Source: Gamsiella multidivaricata (lineage: Eukaryota > Mortierellomycota > Mortierellomycetes > Mortierellales > Mortierellaceae). From it: a stretch of DNA of 64,000 bases. Below are positions 23,443 to 35,300 of this stretch, piece by piece. Every line of letters starts with the position of its first letter. Within the stretch, counting starts at the first letter, position 1. The stretch is taken from NCBI RefSeq assembly GCF_025024155.1, contig NW_026251772.1, forward strand, positions 1 to 64,000. Reading direction: 5' to 3'. The notes beneath the pieces were generated by a model that was not told where the DNA came from, made no database searches, and was given only the letters and a program-made list of their open reading frames with translations. A program made the position numbers and the translations under genes.

Positions 23443-23727
23443 CGGCTCTCTTGTTTGCACTGTATCTCTATATCCTCTTATTCAACTAATTCAGTTACCC
23501 TGAAATCGAGAACCCTCAGGCCCGATCCACGGTACATTTCAATATAGTCCCACGTTTCCTACACCCTCACTATTACCGGACCTGGGCAAGGTCAAAATCG
23601 CTGTCCTAGGTCCGCGTTCGACACCATACACGTCCTTGGCCTCGACTAAAACAGCCTCAGTGTTACTAATCGTCAAGGCGTTTCCTTATCCCCCTGCGTC
23701 TTGAATAGCTTCACGCAGTGCACAGAC

Positions 23728-25437
23728 ATGAACTCCCACGTCCCGTCTAGTAACACCACATCCAGTCGCCCCACTCCTTCTGAAGAAATGGACCTGTGTA
23801 TAACTCAAGAAGTAGCAGAGACTACTCAAGTCCCTACGATCTTTTCTGGCTCCAATGCCAAGGAGGAGCTGAGGGGTAGAAACAATGCAACTATTGCTAC
23901 TGTGATTGCTACCACGTATACTCCGGAAAATACATTGGGTGATAAAAAGAACCAGCAGCTACAGCAGAAAGGGCGCACCCTTATCGCTGTCGTGAAGAAG
24001 GACTGTAAAGAATCTGCAGATCTCCACAGTATCGCTGGAATTCGATCACAGATCCTGGCCACCGCCCGCCTGGAAGATACCGAGTTTGAGACTTCGGTAA
24101 CAAGACATGTGGAGCGACATCCTAGGGCGACTATACCCTCAATAGGCCCGTCCATTAACTCAAAATTGTCCTCTCATACCGCCAAAGACCACGCAAGCGT
24201 GAAGCTGGATACCTTAAAGCCATCCCTGACAAATGACTTCGAGGATATGATGCCCTTCCAACATGTGGCGACAGTAACAGGAACTACTTCTTCAGACGCG
24301 TCGATCTTCTCTGCTTCGCTAACACCGACATCCATCAGTGCACCCCGACGACGGGTATTACTAAAAGCCTCTCAGCACAACCTACAGCTGCATCAGCAAA
24401 CACAATATTCTGCGAATACCCTGTCCCTGCAAGCTGAGGGCCTGTCATCCTCAACAGCCTTTCCTGATCTGGATCATTTCAACCTTGTCTTCCGCGAACT
24501 ATTCAGATACACAGAACAGCTAGAACAACTTAACGAGCAGATCCTTGAAGCCATGACGCTCCATCCATCAGGGTCAAGGCCTATCTTCGTCCTCTCACCT
24601 ATATTGACCAGAATGCCAACTTCGCCAGTCGAGGGCAGGAGACGGATGAAAGGAAAAGAAAAAGTCGTCGATCTGGAAGAGAATCAACTCTGCATCGCTC
24701 AGTCATTCAGAGATCTTGTCATGGACTCTTGGCCGAGGATCTACAAGATACCATCGGAGCCGGAAACAGCTCAGTTGACAAGGCGTCGAATCAAGGTTGC
24801 GAATGAACTGAAGGATACAATTACCGCGTTTTGGAGTGTGCAAACCCATTTTCAGGAAAGAGCGCAGCTGATATTGGATGTATATCAGGTAATCAAACGA
24901 ATGGGATAGACAATTGCACGGATTGCATTCGCAAGAGTTGAAACGCCCAAGCTGATTATTTGACTCGATTTCTTTGCAATACAATGGCCTGCATCATAGG
25001 ATCCCACAGAGCTGGAGCATGGGAATATGATCCACATTCTAAGAAGTCGACACCTCAACAATCTCCTGACACAGGAACCCTTGGACCCACACGAAGTCCA
25101 CCAACTCTTGGAGAAAAATGGGCAACATCAGGAGAAAATAGATTCGCTTTCGGAGCAACTGCAGGATGTCTGGTTGAGTGCCCTGATGTTTCTGAGTGAC
25201 TCAGAACAGAGACAGTCTTCAAAGCTAGGGCGCCGACTGGGCATCAGTTCAATGTATATACACGGCGCCGCATCAGCATCGTCGTCCTACTATATCGACG
25301 ATCATAGCTCAGTCGAGGATCAACATGGAAGTTTATTCCATTTGTGCGGAAGGAGGCTGTTGGAGCTCAAGGTCGCCGCAATTCTAGTTGTAGGCGTAGG
25401 GATGATAGCGATGGCGCTGGTAGTCAATACTCGGTGA
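23728..25437 (+). CDS. tail-anchored membrane protein of unknown function
   Basis: Two exons, 23728-24888 and 25000-25437, joined in phase 0 across a 111-bp GTAATC...CATAG intron, give 532 aa. I chose the ATG at 23728; the frame is open slightly upstream but without ATG. The first ~250 residues are Ser/Thr-rich and probably disordered. A helical region (~250-450) contains LFRYTEQLEQLNEQILEA, RSFRDL-like and LKDTITAFWSVQTHFQERAQ segments; after splicing it continues DPTELEHGNMIHILRSRHLN and HQLLEKNGQHQEKIDSL, a heptad-like stretch. The protein ends in one hydrophobic helix (VAAILVVGVGMIAMALVV) plus three residues, the layout of SNAREs and other tail-anchored proteins. It lacks a convincing SNARE zero-layer motif, so I leave function open. 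The splice is well supported because it alone yields the anchor. Confidence 0.72.
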
Positions 25438-25513
25438 TCGTTTCTGCCAACCACGATATCCAATAAACTTTATTCGCTCATCCCCGGTGCAGCGACAAAA
25501 ACAATGCCTTTAT

Positions 25514-26140
25514 TCACTTGCTTTCTATTCCTGCGCCAAAAGTCTCTGTCATCTCCGGTAAAAGTCCATCATTCAGGGAACCCCATAATTCGCGCTCAGG
25601 CTGCGACACTTGATCCCCAAGAAGGGTCTGTATAAGTACTGTGGTTGACCGTTCTGTCGAGGCTAACTCTCGCCCAGACTTCGGTCCCTTTGCGCTCAAG
25701 TCAACCTGATTTGCCCGCAAAGTTGGATCACCGCCATCTGTCGACGCATGCTCCTCTCGTAGTTCTCGTAAGGCATGATCGCGTTTCATTTCAATCCGCC
25801 ACTCGTGGATTCTGCCCTGCTCTTTGGCCCATCGAGTGACTGTGTCGTCCTTGATGCTTTTCTTGTCGTTATGTGGTTGCGGCGAGAGCTCTGCAGCTCC
25901 GGCTTGCACAGGATTGGAGCTCGATGCGTGGACGCTGGAAGCTCCGTTGCGTTTTGTGGGTGCTGACAATGTTGACTGTGTATCCTGTGCGACAGATGCA
26001 GTGAGGCTGAAGAACTCCTGTGTGGGCTGGAGCACAGAGGTGACAGGGTATTGACGAAGGTATTCACCCCTGAAGGAGTCATCGACTTTCCGCTCAATCA
26101 TCTTAAGCGCCTTCACTCCCTTGCTGGGTGGTAGCCGTAT
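25514..26140 (-). CDS. hypothetical protein, 3' exon only
   Basis: A 208-codon minus-strand frame begins after a good acceptor (GTAATGTAG|ATA at 26140) with IRLPPSKGVKALKMIERKVD and ends GAGIESK-TGA. It contains charged helices (VTRWAKEQGRIHEWRIEMKR, LRELREEHAS) typical of a coiled-coil protein. No ATG-bearing first exon is visible just upstream; instead the decayed nuclease locus starts within 110 bp. Either the 5' exon is short and unrecognised, or it was separated or lost when the nuclease element arrived. Convergent with the tail-anchored protein gene. Family not recognised. Confidence 0.5.
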   Translation of the reverse strand: MRLPPSKGVKALKMIERKVDDSFRGEYLRQYPVTSVLQPTQEFFSLTASVAQDTQSTLSAPTKRNGASSVHASSSNPVQAGAAELSPQPHNDKKSIKDDTVTRWAKEQGRIHEWRIEMKRDHALRELREEHASTDGGDPTLRANQVDLSAKGPKSGRELASTERSTTVLIQTLLGDQVSQPERELWGSLNDGLLPEMTETFGAGIESK

Positions 26141-26169
26141 CTACATTACGGTATCTGTCTACCAGAAAT

Positions 26170-26239
26170 CACCCAGAATGGGTTGGGTGTTCATGCACGC
26201 TATTTTTTGTACAAATTTTGAAAGAGGGTTCCGACCCCC
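26170..26239 (-). ncRNA. candidate structured RNA region 3' of the Fanzor-like gene
   Basis: On the minus strand, a six-pair stem (GGGGGT-CGGA-ACCCTC, one G-T pair; 26239-26224) begins about five bases after the TAA of the Fanzor-like frame, and a second six-pair stem (CACCCA...TGGGTG; 26189-26170) follows. In TnpB and Fanzor systems the guide (omega) RNA scaffold overlaps or directly follows the nuclease 3' end, so this position is right for a scaffold. Two short hairpins are weak evidence alone; no copy or conservation data are available. Confidence 0.22.
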
Positions 26240-26244
26240 TATGA

Positions 26245-29200
26245 TTATGTTGATGGCATGAACTTGGCAGGCCGGCACTGGTTCTGGATTTGCGACAGAC
26301 ACACGGTGGCAATGTTCTTAGAGCCGACAATATCGCGATCAAAGTACATTTGACAGCTTCGGCAGTACTTTGACCGCCTCTTGTCGGACTCCAAGGACGC
26401 CATACACTGGTTACGAGGGCACCGAGCACTGGTGTAGTACTCGTGCACCCCGACCACAGTGTGTCCCATAGCCTTTGCCTATCAGCAGCATCAAGGAACA
26501 AATAAACAGATGAGAAAAAGTTGCAGTGCGGATGAGAGATGGTATGCCACACTTTTTTTTTTTTTCTTAGCTTGCCAGTTTGCGAATCAAAAGAGCCCAA
26601 TCCTATCGCAAACACCACTTTTGCACCGTCCTGTGAGCTCAGCGACTGACCAACAAAGTCCTTGCTAACGGCAAGGTCAAGCAAGGCCGCAACTGCGTAG
26701 TCATACGTTGCCTGTTGAGCCTTTTGAAGATTCCAGCGCTTCCTTAGCATCCATTGACTGTTGTAAAAGTTAAAAAGCGGACTCTCGTGGCGGTCGCGGC
26801 GGTGCCGTCCGTGCCAGGCGCCTCCAGATACGCCGGATATTCCTCGATCTTCTCCACGGTAAATGAGGGCAGTCTTGCCTCAAGAACATCAATGCGTGCC
26901 GCGGCCTTCTGCTTTTCTAGGAGACGCTTGAAGAGCATGTAAGGCCTGTAGAGGAATGCCCTGCGAATCCGTAAAGACTCTCTTTTCGTAGGTAAGGCGG
27001 GGTCGATTCTTGTCGCCGTCATTGTGTAAACCTCACCCGGGTCAATGCCGATTATCACAGTATCGCCTGGTGGACAAGTACCAGGAGAGTTGAAGCGCAC
27101 CTCCACGTTTTCCAGAATCTTTGAACTTCGCTTCCAGTTGATGGTGTTGCGTGTGACATCGATCGTATCCGCGCCTGACGTTGAACCGGATGGGGCTTCT
27201 GAGCTGGATGAGGACGAAGCAGTCGCAGTAGGGTCTGTGGGTGGCAGTTGGTGTATCGACAGCCTCTGCCGCTTTGAACTTTCTGGCGTCGAAGACGGGA
27301 GCGTGATGCGTTTCTTCTTGGCGGGCCCTGCCGCAGCTGCGACCGGATCTGTACCAGATTCGTCCCCTCCACTTTCAAGAAACGCGTCGTCGAGGTCATA
27401 GTCACCGTCAACATCGTGGAACAGGGTCAAATCCTCGTCGTCGTCGTGTTCTCCTTCATCATCGTCATCGGCCCTGATGCTTTGGCGGGGTGCTTGGCGT
27501 CGCGTTGTCGTTGTGTCATGCGCAAGAAAATGCAACACCAGTCCGTTCGTGCAGATGAGGCCCCGAAGCTTGAACCTTGTGTGGTACTGTCTGTCACTCT
27601 GAAGCGAAACCTTCCTGTAATACCCGTTAAAGCGCGTCGCCGGGTCCAGTCTGTATAGCAGCTTCTCGATGAGAATCCCTTTCTTGCCGACGACCTTGGC
27701 TTCCGCAGCGTTGGATGTTGCATCGCTCAGCATTTGGACTATAATCGGCCGTGTTGTATTGCTTGTATAGAATAAATGGACAAGGTCCGCCTCTGACAAG
27801 AACACGAAGCCAGCTGCAAACTTTGCCTTGACAAAGTCTGCAAACATGCGCTTCTCGGTATTCTTTTCGAAGAAGTAGTCGATCGGATTGACAGATTCAG
27901 GGCGCTCTTCGTTCTCGGAAAACTATTAAAGAAAGTTGAAGAGCTAATGGTCAACACTAGTGCTCCGAAAAGCAAGGAACACAACGGCTACATCTTGCAC
28001 ACTCTTTAATATACCTTTGCGCCATAGTAATGGACTCGCACTGCATTGTAGACTGCCGCAACAGCAAGCCTCGAGACCGTCGAAGGGAACATCTCTGGTT
28101 ATCGTTGGCGAAAGGGGACAAAGCCGGTGAGCGTCGTGTACGCATCAAAGACACGTCGAGCATGAGTGGCTGTTGGTTGTGGTTGTGCCTGTACCTGTGC
28201 TTACGGTTGCGGGACAGCAGGGACCAATGGCGTATTTCGAGTGCTCATCTTGCGCGCAGGGGCAACTGATACTCGAACAGCCTGAGAACCTCGTCCTTCT
28301 TGACCACTGCACAAGAGTGTGTTGAGTGCAAAGTAGAAGGCCTTGCTGTCGAGAATGTCTGCAATATCCTCCTTCCGCTGTGTCACATCTGTCGCTGTGT
28401 CTTTAGAACGAACAAGCCGCGCAATATCCAGTGCAATGGCCTCGTACATATGCATTTGGATCGCATTAAGGATCGCAACCGTTGAATGTAGCCTGTCTGA
28501 AAGGAGCTTGCTTTCTGCAACCGAGATCTGATTCATTCGCTTTACGTTGGCCTGGATACTCCCCACAGTGAGTGCCTTGGTTATATGCAGCTTGCGGAGG
28601 CGGCGGTCCGCTGCAGTTGCAGAAGTGGGCCGTGGGTTCGATGGGTCGGCGGAGCCCACCCCTTTCCGTTTCCTCGGCAGTGCCCCCTTCTTCCTCTTTT
28701 TCTTGTTCTTCTTCTTCACGACCACCTTCCGAGTCTTGACGGGGGGCTTTGCTTTTGGCTGTGGGCGACCGTGAGGTACGGCAGTCGAGAAGTCAATCGA
28801 TTTTCGTGGTAGGAACGATTTCTTGTCTGGAAAGATCGGACGGAACTGGTTCCGCTTTGAGTTCCTCGCAACGTAGAAGGGAACCGCACGTAAATACACG
28901 CATACATCGCCATGCAAAAGGTGTTAGAGAACTTGTTGTCTGTACAACACGTGCGTGAATGAAGTGGCGTCGCACCTAAATTACCTTCTACTCGCATGCT
29001 GATATGCAGCGACGGCAAATCGTTGCAGCTTGAGGTGCCAGAACTGCGGTGCTGCAATGTTGAAACCAAAGCCGAGCATGTCCTCATCGGCGACCTCATC
29101 TCCTGGCTGCAGTTGGAGCACTTTCTCCTCGAGATCCAAAAAGATGTCTTCCGATGGCTTGAATCGGCTCTGGTCGATAACCTCGTGGGATTTGATGGCT

Positions 29201-30022
29201 GCCATGAATCTGTAACCATCGAGCATATGGCGGATGTCGGGCGACAGGCGAAGAGCGCGAATGATCTCTAGGTTGCGAACTATTCCAAGACCGGGAATGT
29301 TCTCGGTATAGTCGTTCTTGGACACGATGCCCAGCAACGTCACATAGTCTGCACTGGGAACGTGAAGTGCATTGGTAACACTCTCCTTGGTGTACAACGC
29401 ATAGGCCAGACCATGGAAGATTGGCCGCAAACCCTTAGTGACCGACGGATATATCAACAGATCGGAATCTGCTGACACCGCGAAGCTACCGGCTGCCATG
29501 GTCAGTGTGCGTGCAATGCAGGTGTCGGCCTCGGTCTTGCAAGTGCAGACAGAAACCCCTTTTCTCGTAAGGCATCCCGGAGTGTCTGCTTGGCTGCTGC
29601 ATCAAATCTGTATACATCGTGGAGGCCCTTCTTGATCTTCGCTACCACGCTCTTCGAGGTCCATTGGCCGTTCGACGACTTCGTGCTCGTGACTTTCAGG
29701 TTCGTCTGCAACTTCTTGAGGTCCGCTGTCAGTCTGTTCTTTCGCCTGATGTGCTCGTTCCGCTTCTGCTGGGATGGGCGCCATCGATGTGAATCGTACG
29801 TTGCGCAGGGGTAAAGTCCTTCGCCAAACGCGCTGCCATCGCGAGACCGACAGTTCGGACCTTGCTTGGGTCGTAATCATCCGTGATCTGGCGGACGAGG
29901 GATCCATAAAACGCGCCGAAGAGGTCAACTTCAACAGCTTGGTTTTGGTAATCTTGAGGATCCGCGGCAACTGGATCCAAACTGCGCTTCTTCAGAGTAC
30001 TGTAAAGGCCTCTTACGCCCAT
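26245..30022 (-). pseudogene. decayed FEN1/XPG-type nuclease fused to a Fanzor1/TnpB-type nuclease
   Basis: Starts MGVRGLYSTLKKR at 30022, the N-terminal signature of the FEN1/XPG family. The acidic catalytic residues appear in order: VDLFG, IHIDGA, KTEADTCIA, SADSDLLIYPSV and SKNDYTENIPGLG (helix-hairpin region). An intron (28984-28865) joins this in phase to a Lys-rich linker (VVVKKKNKKKRKKG) and a helical region; a second intron (28014-27923) leads to FFEKNTEKRMFADFVKAKF, an acidic low-complexity insert, the RuvC-I segment IIGIDPGEV (~27050), FAIGLGSFDS, and a C-terminal YYTSARCP...CRSCQMYFDRD. The last matches the Fanzor1 pattern [TS][TS]xx-C4 finger-RD. Disruptions: one-base losses near 29772, 29555 and 26775, TAA stops at 28203-28201 and 28101-28099, and a garbled stretch at 26470-26590. 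Neighbouring genes are intact, so this is decay rather than poor assembly, though homopolymer errors cannot be excluded at the indels. Intact length would be roughly 1,150 aa. Confidence 0.82.
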
Positions 30023-31315
30023 GCTGTGGTCACTATGGTGGGTAGCAGTGTTAGCGAAACCCTCTCGTAAGGACGCTGAAGATATGGAAGGATAGGCTTG
30101 GAGGGTACATTACCTTTTCTACAGGCGTATAGTATCTAGCGTGAAGGTGTATATGGATAGCGAACTGTGGGCAAAGGGCAATGAGGAGAAAGGATGATGA
30201 AAGAAGAGAGCTGCGAAGTGTATGGCAGAACACTTATAGGCGAGAAGCAATGTCTGCTTTCCCACAATAACAAAGATTTCCACAGTAAAAAAAGGCATTA
30301 CCACAATAACAAAAGGCTTTGATAAAGAACCATCACACTGATAGATGCTGGTCGCTTGACGATCAGTGTTATACAAGTAGCTTTGCCGCGGCCTGACGCA
30401 GATGCCCACTCACATCGCCATCATCGCTATTTCCAGCGTACGCGAGGCAGACGCAAATCCAGATAGGTCGCTAGGGATGCAATGGAGGATAGGGAAATCA
30501 GTCAAGTAGCGCGGTCAACCTTCAAAGGACTAAAGCCTATGAGAACTTTTGCTATTAAATTACGGGGAAGAGCATCACTCCAGGATAAAAGAATAAACGG
30601 TCTGGTTCCTGAACCAGAGTCTTCTTCACATATATCTTGTATGCATTCGTCCAGATTGTCCGGATAACACCGCATCATCGACAGGTACTGACTGCCGTCG
30701 TCAGCAACCCACGCAACGAGATGCAATCAACAGAGAATGCCAAGCCTGATCATTCGCCACTTTTGCACTATCAATTGCAACGTTTCCCCGCTCTCTGATC
30801 GTCTCATTGTTGAGCATCCGTCATCGGCTTACCCTCGTGAAACGGCATTATAAAGGTACAATGAAGGCCTGATCAGCGAACATTGCCATACAACGGCTCC
30901 AGAGGGGTGGACTTCATTGTCACGATTTCTCACTTCATCGGACATCATATATGTGAATATCTTGCAACTACCCCCTGTCATTCTCAATGAAACATATACT
31001 AGTTCGAACTATTTAGCCAAACAACTCCCTATATTTATTTCCTTCTATCTCTGTCTAGTCTGTTTTACCTCTGTGTTAATACATTCCGATCTAAAGGAGG
31101 ACCTCGCACTGCGAACCAGTAAATGACCGAAGCACGCCCTCGCCGAAGTCCTAATAGTGCGGCGTCTCCTGTTGTAAATAGAACTAATAGTAGAAGTTAC
31201 AAAGCTCGTTGCTAGACCCCCTATATAGCAGGATGAGTACCAAGCATTCCATGAAGCCAAAAAGCAGCAAGGACGCGGGCTCAAATTGGAGGGGAAGACA
31301 AAAAGCAGCACTCGA
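30023..31315. other. intergenic region upstream of the nuclease pseudogene
   Basis: About 1.3 kb without a supported gene. A 12-bp motif, CCACAATAACAA, occurs twice (30262 and 30301) in direct orientation about 40 bp apart, flanking a poly(A) run; this could be the promoter side or edge of the nuclease element. A 74-codon minus-strand frame (30502-30726) is protein-like but begins at a non-ATG codon right after a stop and has no joinable exon. Confidence 0.45.
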
Positions 31316-32069
31316 TCACGGCAGGACCTCCCAGTAAGACCATCGAGAAGGCAATACGCGAACTCGAGGGTGAAAAGCAAAAAAATCAACCTGTGCTGCT
31401 TGGCTATAATGGTCTTGAAGGAGCTGATTGTGCTGAAGACCTTGGGGGTAGAGGAGGAGTATTACTGGACGGAGGCCTTGGAAGTGAATGTGGACAGTTG
31501 CTGTGCAGTTTTGTCGCCGGATTCCATTGTTGCCCTCCTGCGAGCAGGTCGCGCCTTCCCTGGTGCTTGTTTCGCCTTTCTCTTTCTACGCCTATCCAGC
31601 AGTTGTTCCCGACACTCCTCCTCGTCACTCATTGCAGCACTGGTGCCATCGACGTCGTCTAAGCCGTAGTCTGTATCCTCATCTGTCGTATTGTCGTCCG
31701 TGTCGTCTTCTTGATCAACGCGTTCAGCAAACGTCGGGTCGTCGCGTTCTACATAGATATTGCCAGACGACCCCTCGAGTATATCGCTATATGCATAGGT
31801 GTAGTCTGGCGTGTCTACTGAGCCTTTGAAAGCCTGGTACGAAGCGGCAGCAGCTATATACATGAATATACGAAGAAGGAATAGTAAGTTGGTGTGTCGG
31901 TCGGTGTGATGAGTAGCGTTTCAGCTGGTTAATGTCAGAGCATACCATCACCTTGACCAGCATGTGCAATGTCGACTCCATTGGCAGAGAAAGAGGAGAA
32001 AGAGGCACTTATGGAAGACCCTTCTCCGTTGTCTCTTGGTCTATTGGTGGAAATAGAGTTATGGTCCAT
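31316..32069 (-). CDS. small acidic-then-basic protein, function unknown
   Basis: Three exons, 32069-31946, 31853-31466 and 31403-31316, close in frame to 199 aa. Exon 1 starts MDHNSISTNRPRDNGEG and is Ser/Asn-rich. Exon 2, reached through GTATGC...TATATAG, carries an acidic run (DQEDDTDDNTTDEDTDYGLD) followed by a basic block (RRKRKAKQAPGKARPARRR), the charge layout of a nuclear or chromatin-associated protein. Exon 3 is short (VDFFAFHPRVRVLPSRW) and is the least certain part; an alternative acceptor 11 bases downstream would continue to a longer hydrophobic frame. Its 5' end faces the permease 3' end, 250 bp away. No family recognised. Confidence 0.5.
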
Positions 32070-32317
32070 GGTATGTGTTGTGCGAATGGATGCATAATAT
32101 GGTCGTATTCAACAAAGTCAGGATATGGCCGACCTCCCTATTTTATCTATTCTAAAATATATCACTCTTATTCAATTATAGGGAAACATATGGGGAGGTC
32201 AGCAAAGTTTATGACCTGAATGGTGCAAATACCGTCACAGTCATTAACGCGCCTATCTTCGGAGGTCTGAGTGCTATGTAGGTTTGGATAAGTGGCATAA
32301 CAACGCTTTAGTGGGGA

Positions 32318-35300
32318 TCATATTGAATGGTCGATTGTCGTATCCTGAACCTCGGTTTCAACATCCTTTGAAGCAGATACTGCGCTTCCGACAATGGTTT
32401 CTGGGGATGACAACGGCGATCTCGCTCTGTGGTTTTTGAGAATATTGAAATAACTTTCCACGTTGTGCTCCAGTTTTGTTCCTATGGCATACCTGCTTTC
32501 GCCACTGCTGTTGCTACCGATGGTGGTATGGGTAAGTCCAGGGAAAATACTCTCGGTGGCATTAGGTGGTCGCGTCGACGGCGAAGATTCCTTTAGCCCA
32601 CTATATCGCCCCACTCGTTGGGTTTCGCCTATGCTTTGAGTCAAGACAACGTCCTTCTTTGAATCCGTGGTTGCAAGGAATAATTGGCTGTTGCGTGAAC
32701 TGACTGTAGTAGGCGGAACCACGTTCTTCCCAAGCACTGGCCCTGTCAACTCAAATTCGGACGATGCTCGCACACTTTGTAGTTGCGATCCATCTCCACC
32801 CACAAACCCCATAGATTGATAGAAGCTGTGCGATGAGGGTGTCGATAATGACCTTACTGTTCTTATATCACCAAGGACCATCTCGGGGGATCTGAACAGT
32901 GGGATTCCTAATGTAGATTGAGCTCGGATCTGTTTTGATGTCTGCGTTGTTATCGTTAAAGCAGAGTCTTTGATTCGTTCTGACTGCTGCCCACTTGTAT
33001 CCCGGTGGTGCCTATGACCCATATCCCGTCCCTGGCTCTGACTTCTCGAATCTATCATTGTGCCAAGCGACCGCGACAGACTACGGTCGCTCTGTGCACG
33101 TTGCGGTTCCTGGATCTTGTCTGAAGTTGAGGGTCCTGTGCGCCCTCTCGAGTAAGTAAAGGAGGGTTTAGAGGTGAAGGATATTCCATCAATGTCCGAC
33201 TCCGTTCGTAGATGCGAGAAAGAATGAAGTGGTTGTGGACCTAGTGGGATCTGGTGTTTTGATGTGGAAGAATGGTACAAAGGCGCGACGCGAATTCTCG
33301 GAATAGAAGGTGTAGTACATGAGCGATAGTGCAAGGGCGAGGAGATACGATGCGAGGCCCCGCTATGATCTTTGGCTGTCCCGGTGAAGCCGTACTTCGC
33401 CTTGGACCATGAGAGCGCTGCAAATATGATGATGCACAGGATGGCTGCAGGGGCGTAGTTGAAATTTCCTCGCGTTAAAGGAAACGTCATTGGAAACAAT
33501 AAAATGGTCGAAAGGAAGAGGAGCCATAGAATGGATATGGTGTAGATGAGCCTGGATAGTGGACCGAGGGTGAAGGCACCTGCGATATGATTCAGGGCTC
33601 CCTCTCGTGTCAGCATAATCCACAGCGGTACCACTTAATGAAGAAGAGAGGAAGGCATGTTAGCCTATGCCAATTTCAAGCTCCAAGGATGTTAGTTCAA
33701 GAGCAGTTTTAGTCATGATGAGCAAGAATTACCAAAACTCAAATTCGTCGTAACGCATGCAATACTGGCGATCCAATGGAAGGCGTCAATGTCTCCCCAA
33801 TAGAATGGGAAAATACCGGCCATGCAGGCTACTGCAACTACCCAGGAGACGCGTTGCGGTGTCTTTCGTCTTCCGTGTAAATGGTTCCAGTACGACGACT
33901 TGGGAAGCCCTGCGTCTCTGGAGAAAGCATAAGCAACGCGTGTCGCCAGGGTGAGACGGGTCAAACCAGTGAAGAAGATGCCAACTAAAGTCATGGATAC
34001 AAAGATAATCCCAAGATGTCTACCGAGTGCTACCTGCCAAAAAAAAAAACAAAAAAAAAGCCAGCCAGCTCGATGTTCAATTTTTAGGTTTCAAGATAAT
34101 AAGCGCGTCGACATAGAATGCAGCATACTCACCAAAAGTACTCTGACCGCAGGAATAGCTTCTAGCAAACCTTTCATGGGATGGATGACCCCGTAGTTGA
34201 GTCCGATAATCAAGAGGGATCCCAGGACCAAACTTATTGCATTTGAGCCTATGATCAATTTGGGGATGATGCGCTCTGGACGTCGAGTCTCCTCCGCCTG
34301 AAGAATGAGGTTTGTTAGGTGGCGCTGAGGTACACTAAGACGCTATGACATGTTAGAATGTGTGGTTCATACCATACGGATAATTGTATCCTGTGGACAA
34401 AAGACAAATGACGCCATCAAGGCACTGCTGAGTCTAGCATAGATTGCACTCGTGCTTCCAGAATAGTTCAAAAAGGCAGTAAAGGAGACGCGGATCATGG
34501 AAGCGTCGACGAGTGGCGGGATGGTCAAAAGGATGATTATGAGGGCTACTGTCGCTCCCAAATTATATATTCCTATGTAATTTTTTTAGGTATAGAATGA
34601 GTTGAAAGGGACAAATAGGAAATATTAGACAACAGGTATTAAGTAGAGTTTCGAATATCGTACTTCTTTTTTTTTACCAGAGAAAGCTGAGACGAAGCCA
34701 AACCCTCGGACAGAAAGCAGATTGAAGCCTTGCCAAGAGAGCACTGCTCCGAGATGGAACATGACAAGCATTCCGGGAGTCGGTTCAATTCTGTAGGTCA
34801 GCGATAGGACTTGTCCAAGCATAGACGAAAAACAAAACGCGATCGAGGATGCCGATGCGATCTGTAAAATGTATGAAGCGGCGGCGTGTTATCCACAAGT
34901 CAGATGATATAGGCATTACATTGAAAGAAGCGTTATTTAACCACCCAACCGTTGATCTTTACCGCGCCTGCTATCGCTAGCCATCCTGTCATCCAGGTCA
35001 AGAACCGCCTCTGATGCGAGGAGGCTAGCCGATATACCCAATGATGCACTCCAGCGACTGTTGGATATGCAGCTGCCAGCTCTGCTAAACACAAGCTGAC
35101 AATGCAGGACATGATCCCCACAATGAGATAGCTCCATATGGCCCATGCGGGCCCTCCATTTGTGAGTGGTAGTGCATAGAGTGCTGTCACTCCACATAGG
35201 ACATTGGAGGCTGTGAGAGTTATCCCTATAAGTGTCAATGGCGACAGACTCCTTGACATGACCTATGATCAAGGTAAAGCACGAGGCTGTTAGAATCATT

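Noticed and set aside
26245..27847. Possibility that the RuvC/zinc-finger sequence is bacterial IS605 contamination
   Set aside because: It contains spliceosomal introns, an acidic low-complexity insert and the eukaryotic Fanzor1 [TS][TS]xx-C4-RD pattern, and lies between fungal genes.
26120..30330. Terminal inverted repeats for the nuclease element
   Set aside because: I compared both flanks by eye and found only short partial similarities (GTGGGTAGCAG against GCTGGGTGGTAG) in the wrong orientation.
30502..30726. 74-codon minus-strand frame (VAWVADDGSQYLSMMRCYPD)
   Set aside because: Protein-like composition but no ATG, immediate upstream stop and no joinable exon; not enough to call a gene.
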